A stretch of DNA of 64,000 bases from Parasegetibacter sp. NRK P23 (GCF_023721715.1 NZ_JAMDLG010000001.1:2395784-2459783); one strand, 5' to 3'; positions 52,378-60,895 are shown, counted from the first letter of the stretch. Notes: generated from the sequence alone by a model not told the origin. Made by a program: numbers and translations.

Positions 52378-52458
52378 TGCTCATGTGACAATAAACATCA
52401 TTCTCAGCAGTTAGTTTTGGTTGAAAACCCCGTCATTCCTGGCGGGGTTCTTTCTTTT
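52378..52458 (+). ncRNA. Candidate small RNA (~80 nt)
   Basis: TTTC (52342-52345), 19 bases, then TACCTTTA (52365-52372) make a promoter. About 50 bases later AACCCCG (52426-52432) and CGGGGTT (52443-52449) form a 7-base-pair stem followed by CTTTCTTTT, a terminator. No ORF of note lies between. A separate -7 box for the next gene follows at 52467, so this transcript would be independent. Confidence 0.4.
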
Positions 52459-52466
52459 AAATTGCC

Positions 52467-52474
52467 TAGATTTG
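52467..52474 (+). promoter_or_regulatory. -7 promoter element for gamma-glutamyltransferase
   Basis: TAGATTTG, a perfect TAnnTTTG box, 18 bases before the ATG at 52492. Confidence 0.5.
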
Positions 52475-52491
52475 AGTTCCAACCGAAACAC

Positions 52492-54399
52492 ATGCGTAAA
52501 ACTATATTCCTTGCGGGCGCATTCGTCCTGCTTTCCCCTGTTATCTATTCCCAGCAAACTCAAAAACCAGTACTACACGGTAAAAACTGGATGGCCATTA
52601 CCGGTAAACCGCTCGCCGCCACAGCGGGATCGATGGTATTCCAACAGGGCGGAAACGCTGTGGACGCGGCCTGTGCCATGCTGGCCGCTACCTGCACCAT
52701 GTGGGACGTACTGAGTTGGGGCGGAGAAACACAGGCGCTTATTTACAACCCCAAAACAGGCAAGGTAATCGGCATCAACGCGCTGGGCCTGGCACCTACG
52801 GGAGCAACACCAGCTTTTTTTCAATCCAAAGGTCTTGAGTTCCCGCCCGAATATGGTCCGCTGGCAGCCGTAACACCAGGCACACCGGGCGGCATCTGTT
52901 ATATGCTGGCTGAATACGGGACCATGACACTCGAAAAAGTGCTGGCTCCTGCTATGGAACTGGCCGCCGGATACCCGATAGACGCGCAAACCGCCAACAG
53001 CATGGAGCGGAACAAAGCGCGGATCAAAGAATGGCCCTATTCCGCGAAAGTATTCCTTCCCCATGCAGGCGAACAAAGGGAAGCGCCACGGCCAGGAGAA
53101 ATCTTCGTTCAAAAAGACCTGCTGCTGACCCTGCAAAAAATGGTAGCGGCAGAAAAAGAAGCCCTGCAAAAAGGAAAATCCAGGAAAGAAGCTATCTACG
53201 CGGCTTACAACCGTTTTTACAAAGGCGATATCGCCGAAGAATTTGTACGCGGTTCCAAAGAACAGGGCGGCCTCATTACCATGAACGATCTCGCCAACTG
53301 GAAAGTAATCGAAGAAACACCGCTGCAAACGAACTACAAAGGCATCGAGGTATTCAAACTCCGCGAATGGACACAAGGCCCGGCCTTGCTGCAGGCCCTC
53401 AATATCCTGGAACGCTTCGACCTTAAAAAGATGGGCTACAATTCCACCGAGTACATCCATACCGTTTACCAGGCAATGAATCTCGCTTTTGCGGACCGCG
53501 ATTTTTATTATGGCGATCCGTATTTTACGCCAGAGGAACCGATTAAAGGACTGCTCTCCAAAGCTTACGCCCAGCAACGTGCGGCGGAGATATGGAAAGA
53601 AAAGAACAATCCCAACGCGGGCCCGGGTGATCCCTACCCTTTTGAGGGAAAGAAGAACCCCTACCTGGAACTGCTCAAAAAAAGAGGTTACCTGCTAGAT
53701 ACCAGCGCCACCAGAAAGCCCGGCAACTTTGTTCCCGCGCATGATGCCCGCGGACAGGAGGCATACAACGTTCCCGACAACGAATACATGGACCGCCTCT
53801 GGCGCGGCACCACCTCCGTGGAAGCGGCAGACAAAGAAGGTTGGGTGGTTTCCATTACGCCCAGCGGCGGATGGCTCCCCGCCTGCATTGCTGGCAACAC
53901 GGGCGTGGGCATGAGCCAGCGGCTCCAGAGTTTTGTACTGGATTCAGCGCTCAACCCTTTTAATGTGGTGGCTCCTGGAAAGCGGCCCCGCGTAACACTT
54001 ACGCCAACGCTCGCCCTGAAGAACGGCAAACCGTTTTTGTCTTTCGCCGTACAGGGAGGCGATACGCAGGACCAGAACCTGCTGCAATTCTTCCTTAACG
54101 TGGTGGAATTCGGGATGAATGTGCAACAAGCTGCCGAAGCGGCGAACATCAATTCCAACCAGCTTTGGCTCTCGCTGGGCGGCACCAAAACAGCGGATCG
54201 TCAGCCCAAACCGGGGCATCTGCTGCTGCACCAGCGCACACCGGAAAATGTGCGCGAAGCGCTCCGCAAAATGGGTTATACCCTGAGTTTCGACGACCGC
54301 ACCAGCGGCCCCATCAACGCGATCTTCTTCGACTGGCAGCATGGCTCCTTCTGGGGCGGGAGTTCCAACCACGGAGAAGACTACGGCATCGGATGGTGA
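52492..54399 (+). CDS. Gamma-glutamyltransferase family protein
   Basis: A 635-residue exported Ntn-hydrolase. A signal peptide (MRKTIFLAGAFVLLSPVIYSQ) precedes the GGT fold: GGNAVDAACAMLAA near residue 45, LTPTLALKNGKPFLSFAVQGGD near 505. The self-cleavage site appears as RGTTSVEAADKEGWVVS (about residue 440), where classical enzymes have TTHFSVVD. The second Thr is followed by Ser rather than His, so substrate preference may differ from glutathione hydrolysis. It ends 76 bases before the histidine kinase gene. Confidence 0.9.
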   Translation: MRKTIFLAGAFVLLSPVIYSQQTQKPVLHGKNWMAITGKPLAATAGSMVFQQGGNAVDAACAMLAATCTMWDVLSWGGETQALIYNPKTGKVIGINALGLAPTGATPAFFQSKGLEFPPEYGPLAAVTPGTPGGICYMLAEYGTMTLEKVLAPAMELAAGYPIDAQTANSMERNKARIKEWPYSAKVFLPHAGEQREAPRPGEIFVQKDLLLTLQKMVAAEKEALQKGKSRKEAIYAAYNRFYKGDIAEEFVRGSKEQGGLITMNDLANWKVIEETPLQTNYKGIEVFKLREWTQGPALLQALNILERFDLKKMGYNSTEYIHTVYQAMNLAFADRDFYYGDPYFTPEEPIKGLLSKAYAQQRAAEIWKEKNNPNAGPGDPYPFEGKKNPYLELLKKRGYLLDTSATRKPGNFVPAHDARGQEAYNVPDNEYMDRLWRGTTSVEAADKEGWVVSITPSGGWLPACIAGNTGVGMSQRLQSFVLDSALNPFNVVAPGKRPRVTLTPTLALKNGKPFLSFAVQGGDTQDQNLLQFFLNVVEFGMNVQQAAEAANINSNQLWLSLGGTKTADRQPKPGHLLLHQRTPENVREALRKMGYTLSFDDRTSGPINAIFFDWQHGSFWGGSSNHGEDYGIGW

Positions 54400-54463
54400 T
54401 CCCGTTCAGGTGGCTTTTTGTCCGTTTCACCCTTCCGGTTTTGCCGGGAGCATTGCCGCGGCC

Positions 54464-54478
54464 TACCTTTGCACCATG
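54464..54478 (+). promoter_or_regulatory. -7 box joined to the start codon (probable leaderless mRNA)
   Basis: TACCTTTGCACCATG, the identical 15-mer found at 9588-9602. The -7 box ends four bases before the histidine kinase ATG. Confidence 0.5.
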
Positions 54479-55462
54479 AATGGATTCCTCCGCAAATGGC
54501 ATCTCGTTCCCGGCCTCACCATTTCATTCAGTCTGGCTGTGATCGTCTCGCTCCGTAAGCTCTACCGCACGGAGGATGTACCCGTTCAGCAGGCCGTATT
54601 TCAGATTGGCGGCGCATTCCTCTTCACCCTCTCCTGCTGGTTCACCCACCACTACATTCACCGTACACATTTCAGGTACCGATTGCTGAACCGTCCGGGT
54701 ATTAAAGTGGCGATGGCGCTTTTTGTAAGCGTATTGCTATCGGCGTTCCTGGCCCCGTTCATACTGGATCGCGACGTGAAACATCCTTACTTCGCCATAT
54801 TGGTCAGGAGCCTTGTTTTGGGCGGGTTCCAGTATTTTATGGTCTACTACATCACGGTGCTGGAAGTGTCGCACCAATCCAAACTGGAAATCGAAAAACT
54901 GAAACATGAGAATGTACGTGCGCGTTTGCAATCGCTTACCCAACAGGTGAGTCCGCATTTCCTTTTCAATTCCCTGAGTACCTTGCGCACCATGGTACAG
55001 GACCCATTGTCGCGCAATTACATCTCGCAACTGGCGCAGGTTTACCGTTACCTGTTGAACCACAAACAACAGGAACTGGCCACGGTAACAGAAGAGCTGC
55101 AGTTCCTGGAAGCTTACGCGTATATCCTGAAAGAAAGATTTGAAGATGCCCTCCGCATCAAAATTCATCCTGAACATATTTCTACTTATAAAAAGATACC
55201 CCCTATTTCATTGCAGTTGCTCCTCGAAAACGCGGTGAAACACAATGTGGTTTCCAAAGAAGATCCGCTCACTATTCATATTTACGAGGAAGAGGATTTC
55301 CTATCGGTGGAGAACAACCGCCAACCGAGGCGATCGGTGGAAGAAAGCAGCTCCGGCAAAGGATTGCAGAACATTGATGAAAGGTGCAGGCTGTTGTGCG
55401 GAAGAGGAATCGTAATTTATGCGGATGATACGGTATTCAAAGTTAAAATTCCCCTGGCATGA
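54476..55462 (+). CDS. LytS-like sensor histidine kinase (PF06580)
   Basis: A 328-residue kinase with four transmembrane helices in its first 150 residues, a short coiled coil (EVSHQSKLEIEKLKHENVRARL), the His-kinase motif QVSPHFLFNSLSTL with the phospho-His near residue 160, and an HATPase-like end (SLQLLLENAVKHN, GKGLQNIDERCRLL). It overlaps the response regulator gene as ATGA. The pair is followed by a TonB receptor and DUF4249 lipoprotein, so it may control an outer-membrane uptake function. The start at 54476 is set by the promoter. Confidence 0.93.
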   Translation: MNGFLRKWHLVPGLTISFSLAVIVSLRKLYRTEDVPVQQAVFQIGGAFLFTLSCWFTHHYIHRTHFRYRLLNRPGIKVAMALFVSVLLSAFLAPFILDRDVKHPYFAILVRSLVLGGFQYFMVYYITVLEVSHQSKLEIEKLKHENVRARLQSLTQQVSPHFLFNSLSTLRTMVQDPLSRNYISQLAQVYRYLLNHKQQELATVTEELQFLEAYAYILKERFEDALRIKIHPEHISTYKKIPPISLQLLLENAVKHNVVSKEDPLTIHIYEEEDFLSVENNRQPRRSVEESSSGKGLQNIDERCRLLCGRGIVIYADDTVFKVKIPLA

Positions 55463-56208
55463 TGCAGGTATTGATATTGGAAGATGAAAGCAAGAGCGGA
55501 CTGGAACTGAAACGCATGGTAGAAACCTTGCGTCCGGATATGAAAGTGGTGGAAATCGCACCTTCAGTGAAAGCAGGCTTGCGCTGGCTGAAAGAACATA
55601 CGCCCGGCCTGATTTTCGCGGACATACAACTGGGTGACGGGCTCAGCTTTGATATTTTCCGGGAACTGAACGTGGAAGTGCCCGTTATTTTTTGCACGGC
55701 CTACGATGAATACGCCATACGCGCCTTTGAAGCCAACGGTATCGACTACCTGCTGAAACCTATGGATGAAGAGAAACTGAAGAAGAGCCTTCAGAAGTTT
55801 GATGTGCTCCAAACCTGGTTCTCCGCAGCGAAGATGCAAAACCTGCTTCGGGACATGCACACCCCTTACAAGACAACCTTACTGGTTCATTTCCAGGAAA
55901 AGATCATCCCGGTGAAAGCAGTTGATATCGCCTATATCTACGCTTCATCGGGTCAGACAAGCGTAACTACTTTAACCGGAGACGCCTACACCATCAACAG
56001 TACGCTGGAGGAACTGGAGCAATCCCTTTCGTCCGCACAGTTCTACAGGATCAACCGGCAGTTCCTCGTGAACCGTGGCGCCATCAAAGGCATCGAACAC
56101 TATTTCACCCGCCGATTACATATTAAATTAACCGTAAATACACCTGAAACACTATTGGTGAGCAAACAAAAAGCGCCTGAGTTCCTTAAATGGATGGAAA
56201 CCACCTGA
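55459..56208 (+). CDS. LytTR-family response regulator
   Basis: A 249-residue regulator: an N-terminal receiver domain (MQVLILEDESKSG with acidic pocket, FADIQLGDGLS with the phospho-Asp, IFCTAYDEYAIRAFEANGIDYLLKP) and a C-terminal LytTR DNA-binding domain (VKAVDIAYIYASSGQTSV, ...FYRINRQFLVNRGAIKGI). It is coupled to the upstream kinase. It may act on the promoter of the next gene, where an inverted repeat TACAAC-N7-GTTGTA lies at 56252-56270. Confidence 0.95.
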   Translation: MMQVLILEDESKSGLELKRMVETLRPDMKVVEIAPSVKAGLRWLKEHTPGLIFADIQLGDGLSFDIFRELNVEVPVIFCTAYDEYAIRAFEANGIDYLLKPMDEEKLKKSLQKFDVLQTWFSAAKMQNLLRDMHTPYKTTLLVHFQEKIIPVKAVDIAYIYASSGQTSVTTLTGDAYTINSTLEELEQSLSSAQFYRINRQFLVNRGAIKGIEHYFTRRLHIKLTVNTPETLLVSKQKAPEFLKWMETT

Positions 56209-56251
56209 AATTCATGGTCGTTTTTGTCCGCTTCAATTGTTTTAACCTTTT

Positions 56252-56278
56252 TACAACACTATCTGTTGTACATCTTTG
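56252..56278 (+). promoter_or_regulatory. Inverted repeat and promoter before the TonB receptor
   Basis: TACAAC (56252-56257) and GTTGTA (56265-56270) are a perfect 6-base inverted repeat with a 7-base spacer, abutting CATCTTTG (56271-56278), a one-mismatch -7 box. A regulator bound there would contact polymerase directly. It does not fit the classical LytTR consensus. Confidence 0.4.
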
Positions 56279-56354
56279 CAAAAATCTAAACTGCATGAAA
56301 CATACCCGCCTTTTATATCAACCTTTCAGCACCCATTCCAACAAATAAACATCC

Positions 56355-58676
56355 ATGAAAAAAATCTTACCGTTCTTTATCCTTCTGTTCACTATCAGTA
56401 TCGCTCATGCGCAGAAGAAGTTCAGCGTCAGCGGCACCATCCGTTCCGAGGCAAAAGGAGAAACCATCATCGGCGCGAGCATCCGGATCAATGGTGCATC
56501 CGCTGGCGCTACCAGCAACGAATACGGGTTCTATTCCATCCTGCTTCCCGAAGGCAATTACGAACTGATCGTTTCCGCCGTGGGTATGGTGGAAAAGAAA
56601 ATCAATGTAGCATTGAACAGCCCTGTTACCCTGAACATTGAACTGGAAACAGCGCCAACGGCCCTCGATGAAGTGGTGGTGCGCGCCTCCTCCACCCGCC
56701 GCAGCCTGAAACAACCCCAAATGGGCATGGAACGCATCAATACCCAGGAGATCAGGAACATCCCCGTATTGCTCGGCGAACGCGACGCGTTGAAAGTATT
56801 GCAATTGCTTCCGGGCATAAAATCAGCGGGAGACGGTAACAGCGGCTTCTACGTTCGTGGCGGCGCGGCCGACCAGAACCTGATATTACTGGATGAAGCC
56901 ACCGTGTACAACGCCTCCCACCTTCTTGGCTTCTTCTCCACCTTCAATTCCGACGCCATCAAAGACGTGACCGTTTACAAAGGTGGAATGCCCGCCCAAT
57001 ACGGCGGACGCCTTTCTTCCGTATTGGATATTAAAATGAACGACGGCAACAATAAAGATTATTCCGTAAGCGGCGGCGTTGGGCTGATATCCGCAAAACT
57101 CAATGTGGAAGGCCCTATTCAGAAAGACAAATCCTCTTTCCTGCTGAGTGGAAGAAGAACCTACGTGGATATGTTCCTCAAACTTTCACCCGATTCCACC
57201 ATCAACAACAACACGCTTTACTTCTACGACCTGAACGCTAAAATGAACTATACGCTCGGGAAAAAGGACAGGCTCTTCCTTTCAGGTTATTTCGGCCGCG
57301 ATAAACTGGCCGCAGGCGATAACTTCGGGCTCAGTTGGGGAAACGCCACCGCCACCCTCCGCTGGAACCATATCTTCCACCCGAGATTGTTCTCCAACAC
57401 CTCATTCATCTTCAGTAATTACGATTACCTCATCAACATCAGAACGGGCGCGAACAACCTCGATATCCTCTCCGATATCCGCGATTATAACCTCAAACAG
57501 GAGTTCCAATGGAACGCGGGCAGCAACCACCAGGTGCGGTTCGGACTCAACTCCGTGCACCATACCATCCGTCCGGGAGAAGTGCGTCCCGGAGAAGGCA
57601 GCTCCGTGAACTTCAGCAAACTCCAGGACCGGCTATCGTGGGAGAACGCGCTTTTCGCCGGAGATGCCTGGAAAATATCCGACAAAGTGCAATTGGGCTA
57701 CGGTATCCGTTTAACAGCCTTCAGTATCCTGGGTAAAGGAGATTTCTACGCCATCGACCAGCAAGGCAATGTAACCGATACATTCTCGTACAAGAAAGGT
57801 GATTTCGTGAAGACTTATTTCAATCCTGAACCACGGGTTTCCATCAGCTACAGCACAGGAGAAAGTTCTTCCGTAAAAGCTTCTTATGTGCGGAACGTTC
57901 AGAACCTGCACCTGCTTTCGAACTCAGTATCCTCCAACCCTACCGATAAATGGGTGGCCAGCACGAACATCATCAAACCCGAAATTTCCGATCAGGTAGC
58001 CCTCGGCTATTATAGAAATTTCGGTAACGGCGATTACGAACTCAGTACAGAAGTATATTACAAAGACCTTCAGAACCAGATTGATTACCGCGACGGGGCC
58101 GACATCTTCACCAACGAAGATGCCATCGAAAGCCAACTGCTCTTCGGAAAAGGCCGCGCCTACGGCATTGAGAACCTCCTCAAAAAAACAAGGGGACGGT
58201 TCACCGGCTGGATCAGCTATACACTTTCAAAAACAGAAAGAAAGATCGACGGCATCAACAACAACAACTGGTACAACGCCCGCCAGGACCGCACCCATGA
58301 CATTGCACTTGTAGGCATGTACAAGCTGAACAACAAATGGAACCTCTCCGCCAACTGGGTGTATTATACCGGCGACGCCATCACCTTCCCCACCGGCAAA
58401 TACCAGCTGGACGGGCAAACGATTTATTATTACAGTGAAAGGAATGGTTACCGGATGCCCGATTACCACCGCCTTGATCTGGGCGCGGTGTACACGCTCA
58501 AAAAAACGGAGAAAACGCTTTCCGAGCTGGCATTCAGTATTTACAACGCTTACGGAAGAGAGAACGCGTACACCATCACTTTCCGCGACAGCGAAACGGA
58601 CCCCAACAAAACCGAAGCCGTACAAACGGCGCTCTTCAAATTCATTCCTTCCATTTCCTGGAACTTTAAATTCTGA
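56355..58676 (+). CDS. TonB-dependent receptor with CarboxypepD_reg domain
   Basis: A 773-residue outer-membrane receptor. A signal peptide (MKKILPFFILLFTISIAHAQ) is followed by a CarboxypepD_reg-like domain (FSVSGTIRSEAKGETIIGAS, residues ~22-105), a plug domain (NIPVLLGERDALKVLQLLPGI, GFYVRGGAADQNLILLDEA, PAQYGGRLSSVLDI) and a C-terminal barrel ending in ...SISWNFKF with a terminal Phe, as in outer-membrane proteins. No SusD follows; instead a DUF4249 lipoprotein does, a common alternative pairing in Bacteroidota. Ligand unknown. Confidence 0.94.
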   Translation: MKKILPFFILLFTISIAHAQKKFSVSGTIRSEAKGETIIGASIRINGASAGATSNEYGFYSILLPEGNYELIVSAVGMVEKKINVALNSPVTLNIELETAPTALDEVVVRASSTRRSLKQPQMGMERINTQEIRNIPVLLGERDALKVLQLLPGIKSAGDGNSGFYVRGGAADQNLILLDEATVYNASHLLGFFSTFNSDAIKDVTVYKGGMPAQYGGRLSSVLDIKMNDGNNKDYSVSGGVGLISAKLNVEGPIQKDKSSFLLSGRRTYVDMFLKLSPDSTINNNTLYFYDLNAKMNYTLGKKDRLFLSGYFGRDKLAAGDNFGLSWGNATATLRWNHIFHPRLFSNTSFIFSNYDYLINIRTGANNLDILSDIRDYNLKQEFQWNAGSNHQVRFGLNSVHHTIRPGEVRPGEGSSVNFSKLQDRLSWENALFAGDAWKISDKVQLGYGIRLTAFSILGKGDFYAIDQQGNVTDTFSYKKGDFVKTYFNPEPRVSISYSTGESSSVKASYVRNVQNLHLLSNSVSSNPTDKWVASTNIIKPEISDQVALGYYRNFGNGDYELSTEVYYKDLQNQIDYRDGADIFTNEDAIESQLLFGKGRAYGIENLLKKTRGRFTGWISYTLSKTERKIDGINNNNWYNARQDRTHDIALVGMYKLNNKWNLSANWVYYTGDAITFPTGKYQLDGQTIYYYSERNGYRMPDYHRLDLGAVYTLKKTEKTLSELAFSIYNAYGRENAYTITFRDSETDPNKTEAVQTALFKFIPSISWNFKF

Positions 58677-58680
58677 TCCC

Positions 58681-59481
58681 ATGCGTAAACACATTCATTA
58701 TATCGGCATCGCACTGCTGTTCTTCCTCACCTCCTGCGAAAAGGTCATCAACATCGATACCGCCGACGGCAGTGGTAAAATTGTAGTGGAAGGCGCGATC
58801 ACCAACGAGTCGGGCACCTGTATGGTGCTGGTATCCACCACGAAGCAATTCAGCGAAAACAACGATTTCGCGGGGCTGAGCGGGGCAATCGTTACTGTTA
58901 CCGAAGTGGGCGGCCCCACCACAACGCTTACCGAAACAGCACCAGGTGTATACCAGGCTCCTTCCCTGGCCGGAACCTCAGGAAAAACCTACCAGCTAAG
59001 GGTGGAAAGCAACGGGCAGGTCTTCACCTCCAGCAGCACCATGCCCGAACAGGTACCCCTGGATACGGCTTTCGCCAAAGAAGAGCAACTTTTCGGCGAT
59101 ACGCGTCTACTGGTGCAGGCGGAATACCAGGATCCGGCGGGCAAAAGGAATTACTACCGCTTTATTCAATACGTTAATGGCGTAAAAGAAAAAAGCATTT
59201 TCATCCGCGATGATGGATTTTCCGATGGGAACAAAGTAAAGTTTGTACTCCGCTTCTTCTCCGATGAAGATGAGGATGACCTGAAAGTGGGCGACAACAT
59301 CCGCATCCAGATGCAGTGCATTGATGCTAACGTGCACAAGTACTGGTATAGCCTGGATCAGAGTGCTACGGGCGATAACCAGTCGGCGGCACCTTCAAAC
59401 CCGGTGTCTAATATTTCAGGTGGGGCGCTGGGGTATTTCAGTGCGCATACGTTGCAGACGAGGGAGTTTGTTATTCAGTAG
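58681..59481 (+). CDS. DUF4249 lipoprotein
   Basis: A 266-residue lipoprotein: MRKHIHYIGIALLFFLTSC ends in the lipobox Cys. The domain begins EKVINIDTADGSGKIVVEGAITN, the DUF4249 hallmark. It lies four bases after the TonB receptor, with which this family is regularly paired, and is presumably its surface or periplasmic partner. Its end is followed by dispersed-repeat sequence. Confidence 0.9.
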   Translation: MRKHIHYIGIALLFFLTSCEKVINIDTADGSGKIVVEGAITNESGTCMVLVSTTKQFSENNDFAGLSGAIVTVTEVGGPTTTLTETAPGVYQAPSLAGTSGKTYQLRVESNGQVFTSSSTMPEQVPLDTAFAKEEQLFGDTRLLVQAEYQDPAGKRNYYRFIQYVNGVKEKSIFIRDDGFSDGNKVKFVLRFFSDEDEDDLKVGDNIRIQMQCIDANVHKYWYSLDQSATGDNQSAAPSNPVSNISGGALGYFSAHTLQTREFVIQ

Positions 59482-59540
59482 AGTTCCTCGCAAAGACGCA
59501 AGGTAGCCAGGACGCAAGGCCTCGTTTGTGTTTGGAGAAC
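59482..59540 (+). repeat. Dispersed intergenic repeat fragment
   Basis: Begins just after the DUF4249 stop with CCTCGCAAAGACGCAAGG, then AGGACGCAAGGCCTCGTTTG and TGTTTGGAG. The last part matches the minus-strand copy at 9113-9176. A second TTTGTGTTTGGAG occurs near 59600. Together these fill most of the 238 bases before the next gene. Confidence 0.6.
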
Positions 59541-59719
59541 TTTCTTAAAAGGGGAAAATTTTATTGCTCGAAAGGATGAACTGCTTCGCGCCCCTGTGTT
59601 GTTTGTGTTTGGAGCGGTTTTCCGCGCACCTCGCAGTGAAAATTTCCCGATCCCGCAACCACAATTTCCGCATCGCGCAAGCCCTCTCCCTCGAAAATCA
59701 GCACATTTACAGAAAAAAA

Positions 59720-60049
59720 ATGTGCAACCTTATCAAATGGTATTGCGATGAGAACGGCTATGTGTTTCAATGCGTGGACTGCAAGCATTTCCAGGTGTGC
59801 TTCGGCACGTCAATGCTTACGTTATCTGATGAAGAGTTTGGCTACTTCACGGCAGTAGTAGCCGATAGAACGGCGCATATCCCTGACTGTGCAGAGATGC
59901 CCTGCAAATGTATTGTACTGCCCACGCCTAGCCCCAACATCCAGTGTATACTAAACCGCACGGAACTGTTACAGTTGCACCAGATGCTGCAGGAATGCGA
60001 TGTGGAAATAAGAACAGCTCAAATGGTGGCTCTGTTCAGGGAGCGGTAA
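59720..60049 (+). CDS. DUF6686 family protein
   Basis: A 109-residue protein with cysteines at CDENGYVFQCVDCKHFQVCFG and MPCKCIVLP, typical of DUF6686, which may bind a metal. Function unknown. The frame is open from 59564, but the upstream part runs through repeat DNA; the ATG at 59720 starts MCNLIKWYCDENG. Confidence 0.8.
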   Translation: MCNLIKWYCDENGYVFQCVDCKHFQVCFGTSMLTLSDEEFGYFTAVVADRTAHIPDCAEMPCKCIVLPTPSPNIQCILNRTELLQLHQMLQECDVEIRTAQMVALFRER

Positions 60050-60126
60050 TTGTTTTGGGTATAATTTAACCAATAGCAGGGCACAAAATTTGGAAATAAA
60101 CCTATTTTGGCCCGGCAAACAATTAT

Positions 60127-60834
60127 ATGAGGCAAATTCTACCACTGTTCATCTTACTCTTAGCAGTTTACCACACTTCAGCGCAAAACGCCAGGGGTAA
60201 AATGCGGGACTTCTCGGACAGTAGTGTGATTGCGGATGTGCTCGTGACCAATATAACCCTGAAAACAAAAGCCAGTTCAGACCGTTCAGGGAGCTTCTCC
60301 ATTAGGGCGAACAGCTTTGATACCCTTATATTCTCTATTGCCGGATACACGCAGGATACATTGTTGGTGGACGATGATTTTTTTAAGCAGGAGATCGACA
60401 TTTTCATCCGGAGAAAAGCCACTGAACTAAAAACAGTGGTGGTTCAGGCCGACCGGTACAGGCAGGACTCTCTGGAAGCGCGTGAAAGGTACAACCTGAT
60501 TGCGGCAGATAAAGAAAAAGTGCTGATGAGAAACCACGGCAACGGGTTCGGTATTACGTTAAGTCCCTTTACCTATCTTTCTAAAAAGGAAAAAGACAAA
60601 CGTCAATTGCTGAAAAGAGAAAAGCGGGAAGAAGAAGCCGCGTATGTAAACTACAGGTTCTCCCGGAGCAAAGTCATGCAACTGACCGGACTCAGCGGCG
60701 ATTCACTTCAAACATTCCTGATCCGGTACCGCCCCAGCTACGAATTTTGCAAAAAAGCATCTGAAGAAGACATCACGCTCCACATCAATGCATCGCTGAA
60801 AGCGTTTTTACGGCGGGAAGAACAGGAAAAATAG
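60127..60834 (+). CDS. Exported protein with CarboxypepD_reg-like domain
   Basis: A 235-residue exported protein. A signal peptide (MRQILPLFILLLAVYHTSAQ) is followed by a CarboxypepD_reg-like beta domain (MRDFSDSSVIADVLVTN, SGSFSIRANSFDTLIFSIAGY, residues ~22-105) and a Lys/Glu-rich helical C-terminal half (SKKEKDKRQLLKREKREEEA). Such domains usually precede TonB receptors but here form most of the protein. Function unknown. It is followed by the second LytTR system. Confidence 0.8.
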   Translation: MRQILPLFILLLAVYHTSAQNARGKMRDFSDSSVIADVLVTNITLKTKASSDRSGSFSIRANSFDTLIFSIAGYTQDTLLVDDDFFKQEIDIFIRRKATELKTVVVQADRYRQDSLEARERYNLIAADKEKVLMRNHGNGFGITLSPFTYLSKKEKDKRQLLKREKREEEAAYVNYRFSRSKVMQLTGLSGDSLQTFLIRYRPSYEFCKKASEEDITLHINASLKAFLRREEQEK

Positions 60835-60862
60835 CGTTTTTTCATCCAGTCATTCCCGTATT

Positions 60863-60885
60863 TTAACGGTACATTTACCGTTAAG
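60863..60885 (+). promoter_or_regulatory. Inverted LytTR-type site overlapping the promoter
   Basis: TTAACGGTA (60863-60871) and TACCGTTAA (60876-60884) form a perfect 9-base inverted repeat with a 4-base spacer. ACCGTTAAG (60877-60885) fits the published LytR/AlgR consensus [TA][AC][CA]GTTN[AG][TG]; the opposite-strand half fits eight of nine positions. A -7 box TACATTTA (60870-60877) lies inside the repeat. Confidence 0.6.
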
Positions 60886-60895
60886 CACTACAACT

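Larger units (their letters stand above)
52197..52491. other. Divergent intergenic region with candidate small RNA
   Basis: About 295 bases between the lipoprotein and gamma-glutamyltransferase. It contains a promoter (52342-52372), a hairpin-T-tract terminator (52426-52458) and the -7 box of the next gene. Confidence 0.55.

Noticed and set aside
52573-53577. 334-codon minus-strand frame
   Set aside because: Antisense to gamma-glutamyltransferase, with no signal peptide or domain pattern.
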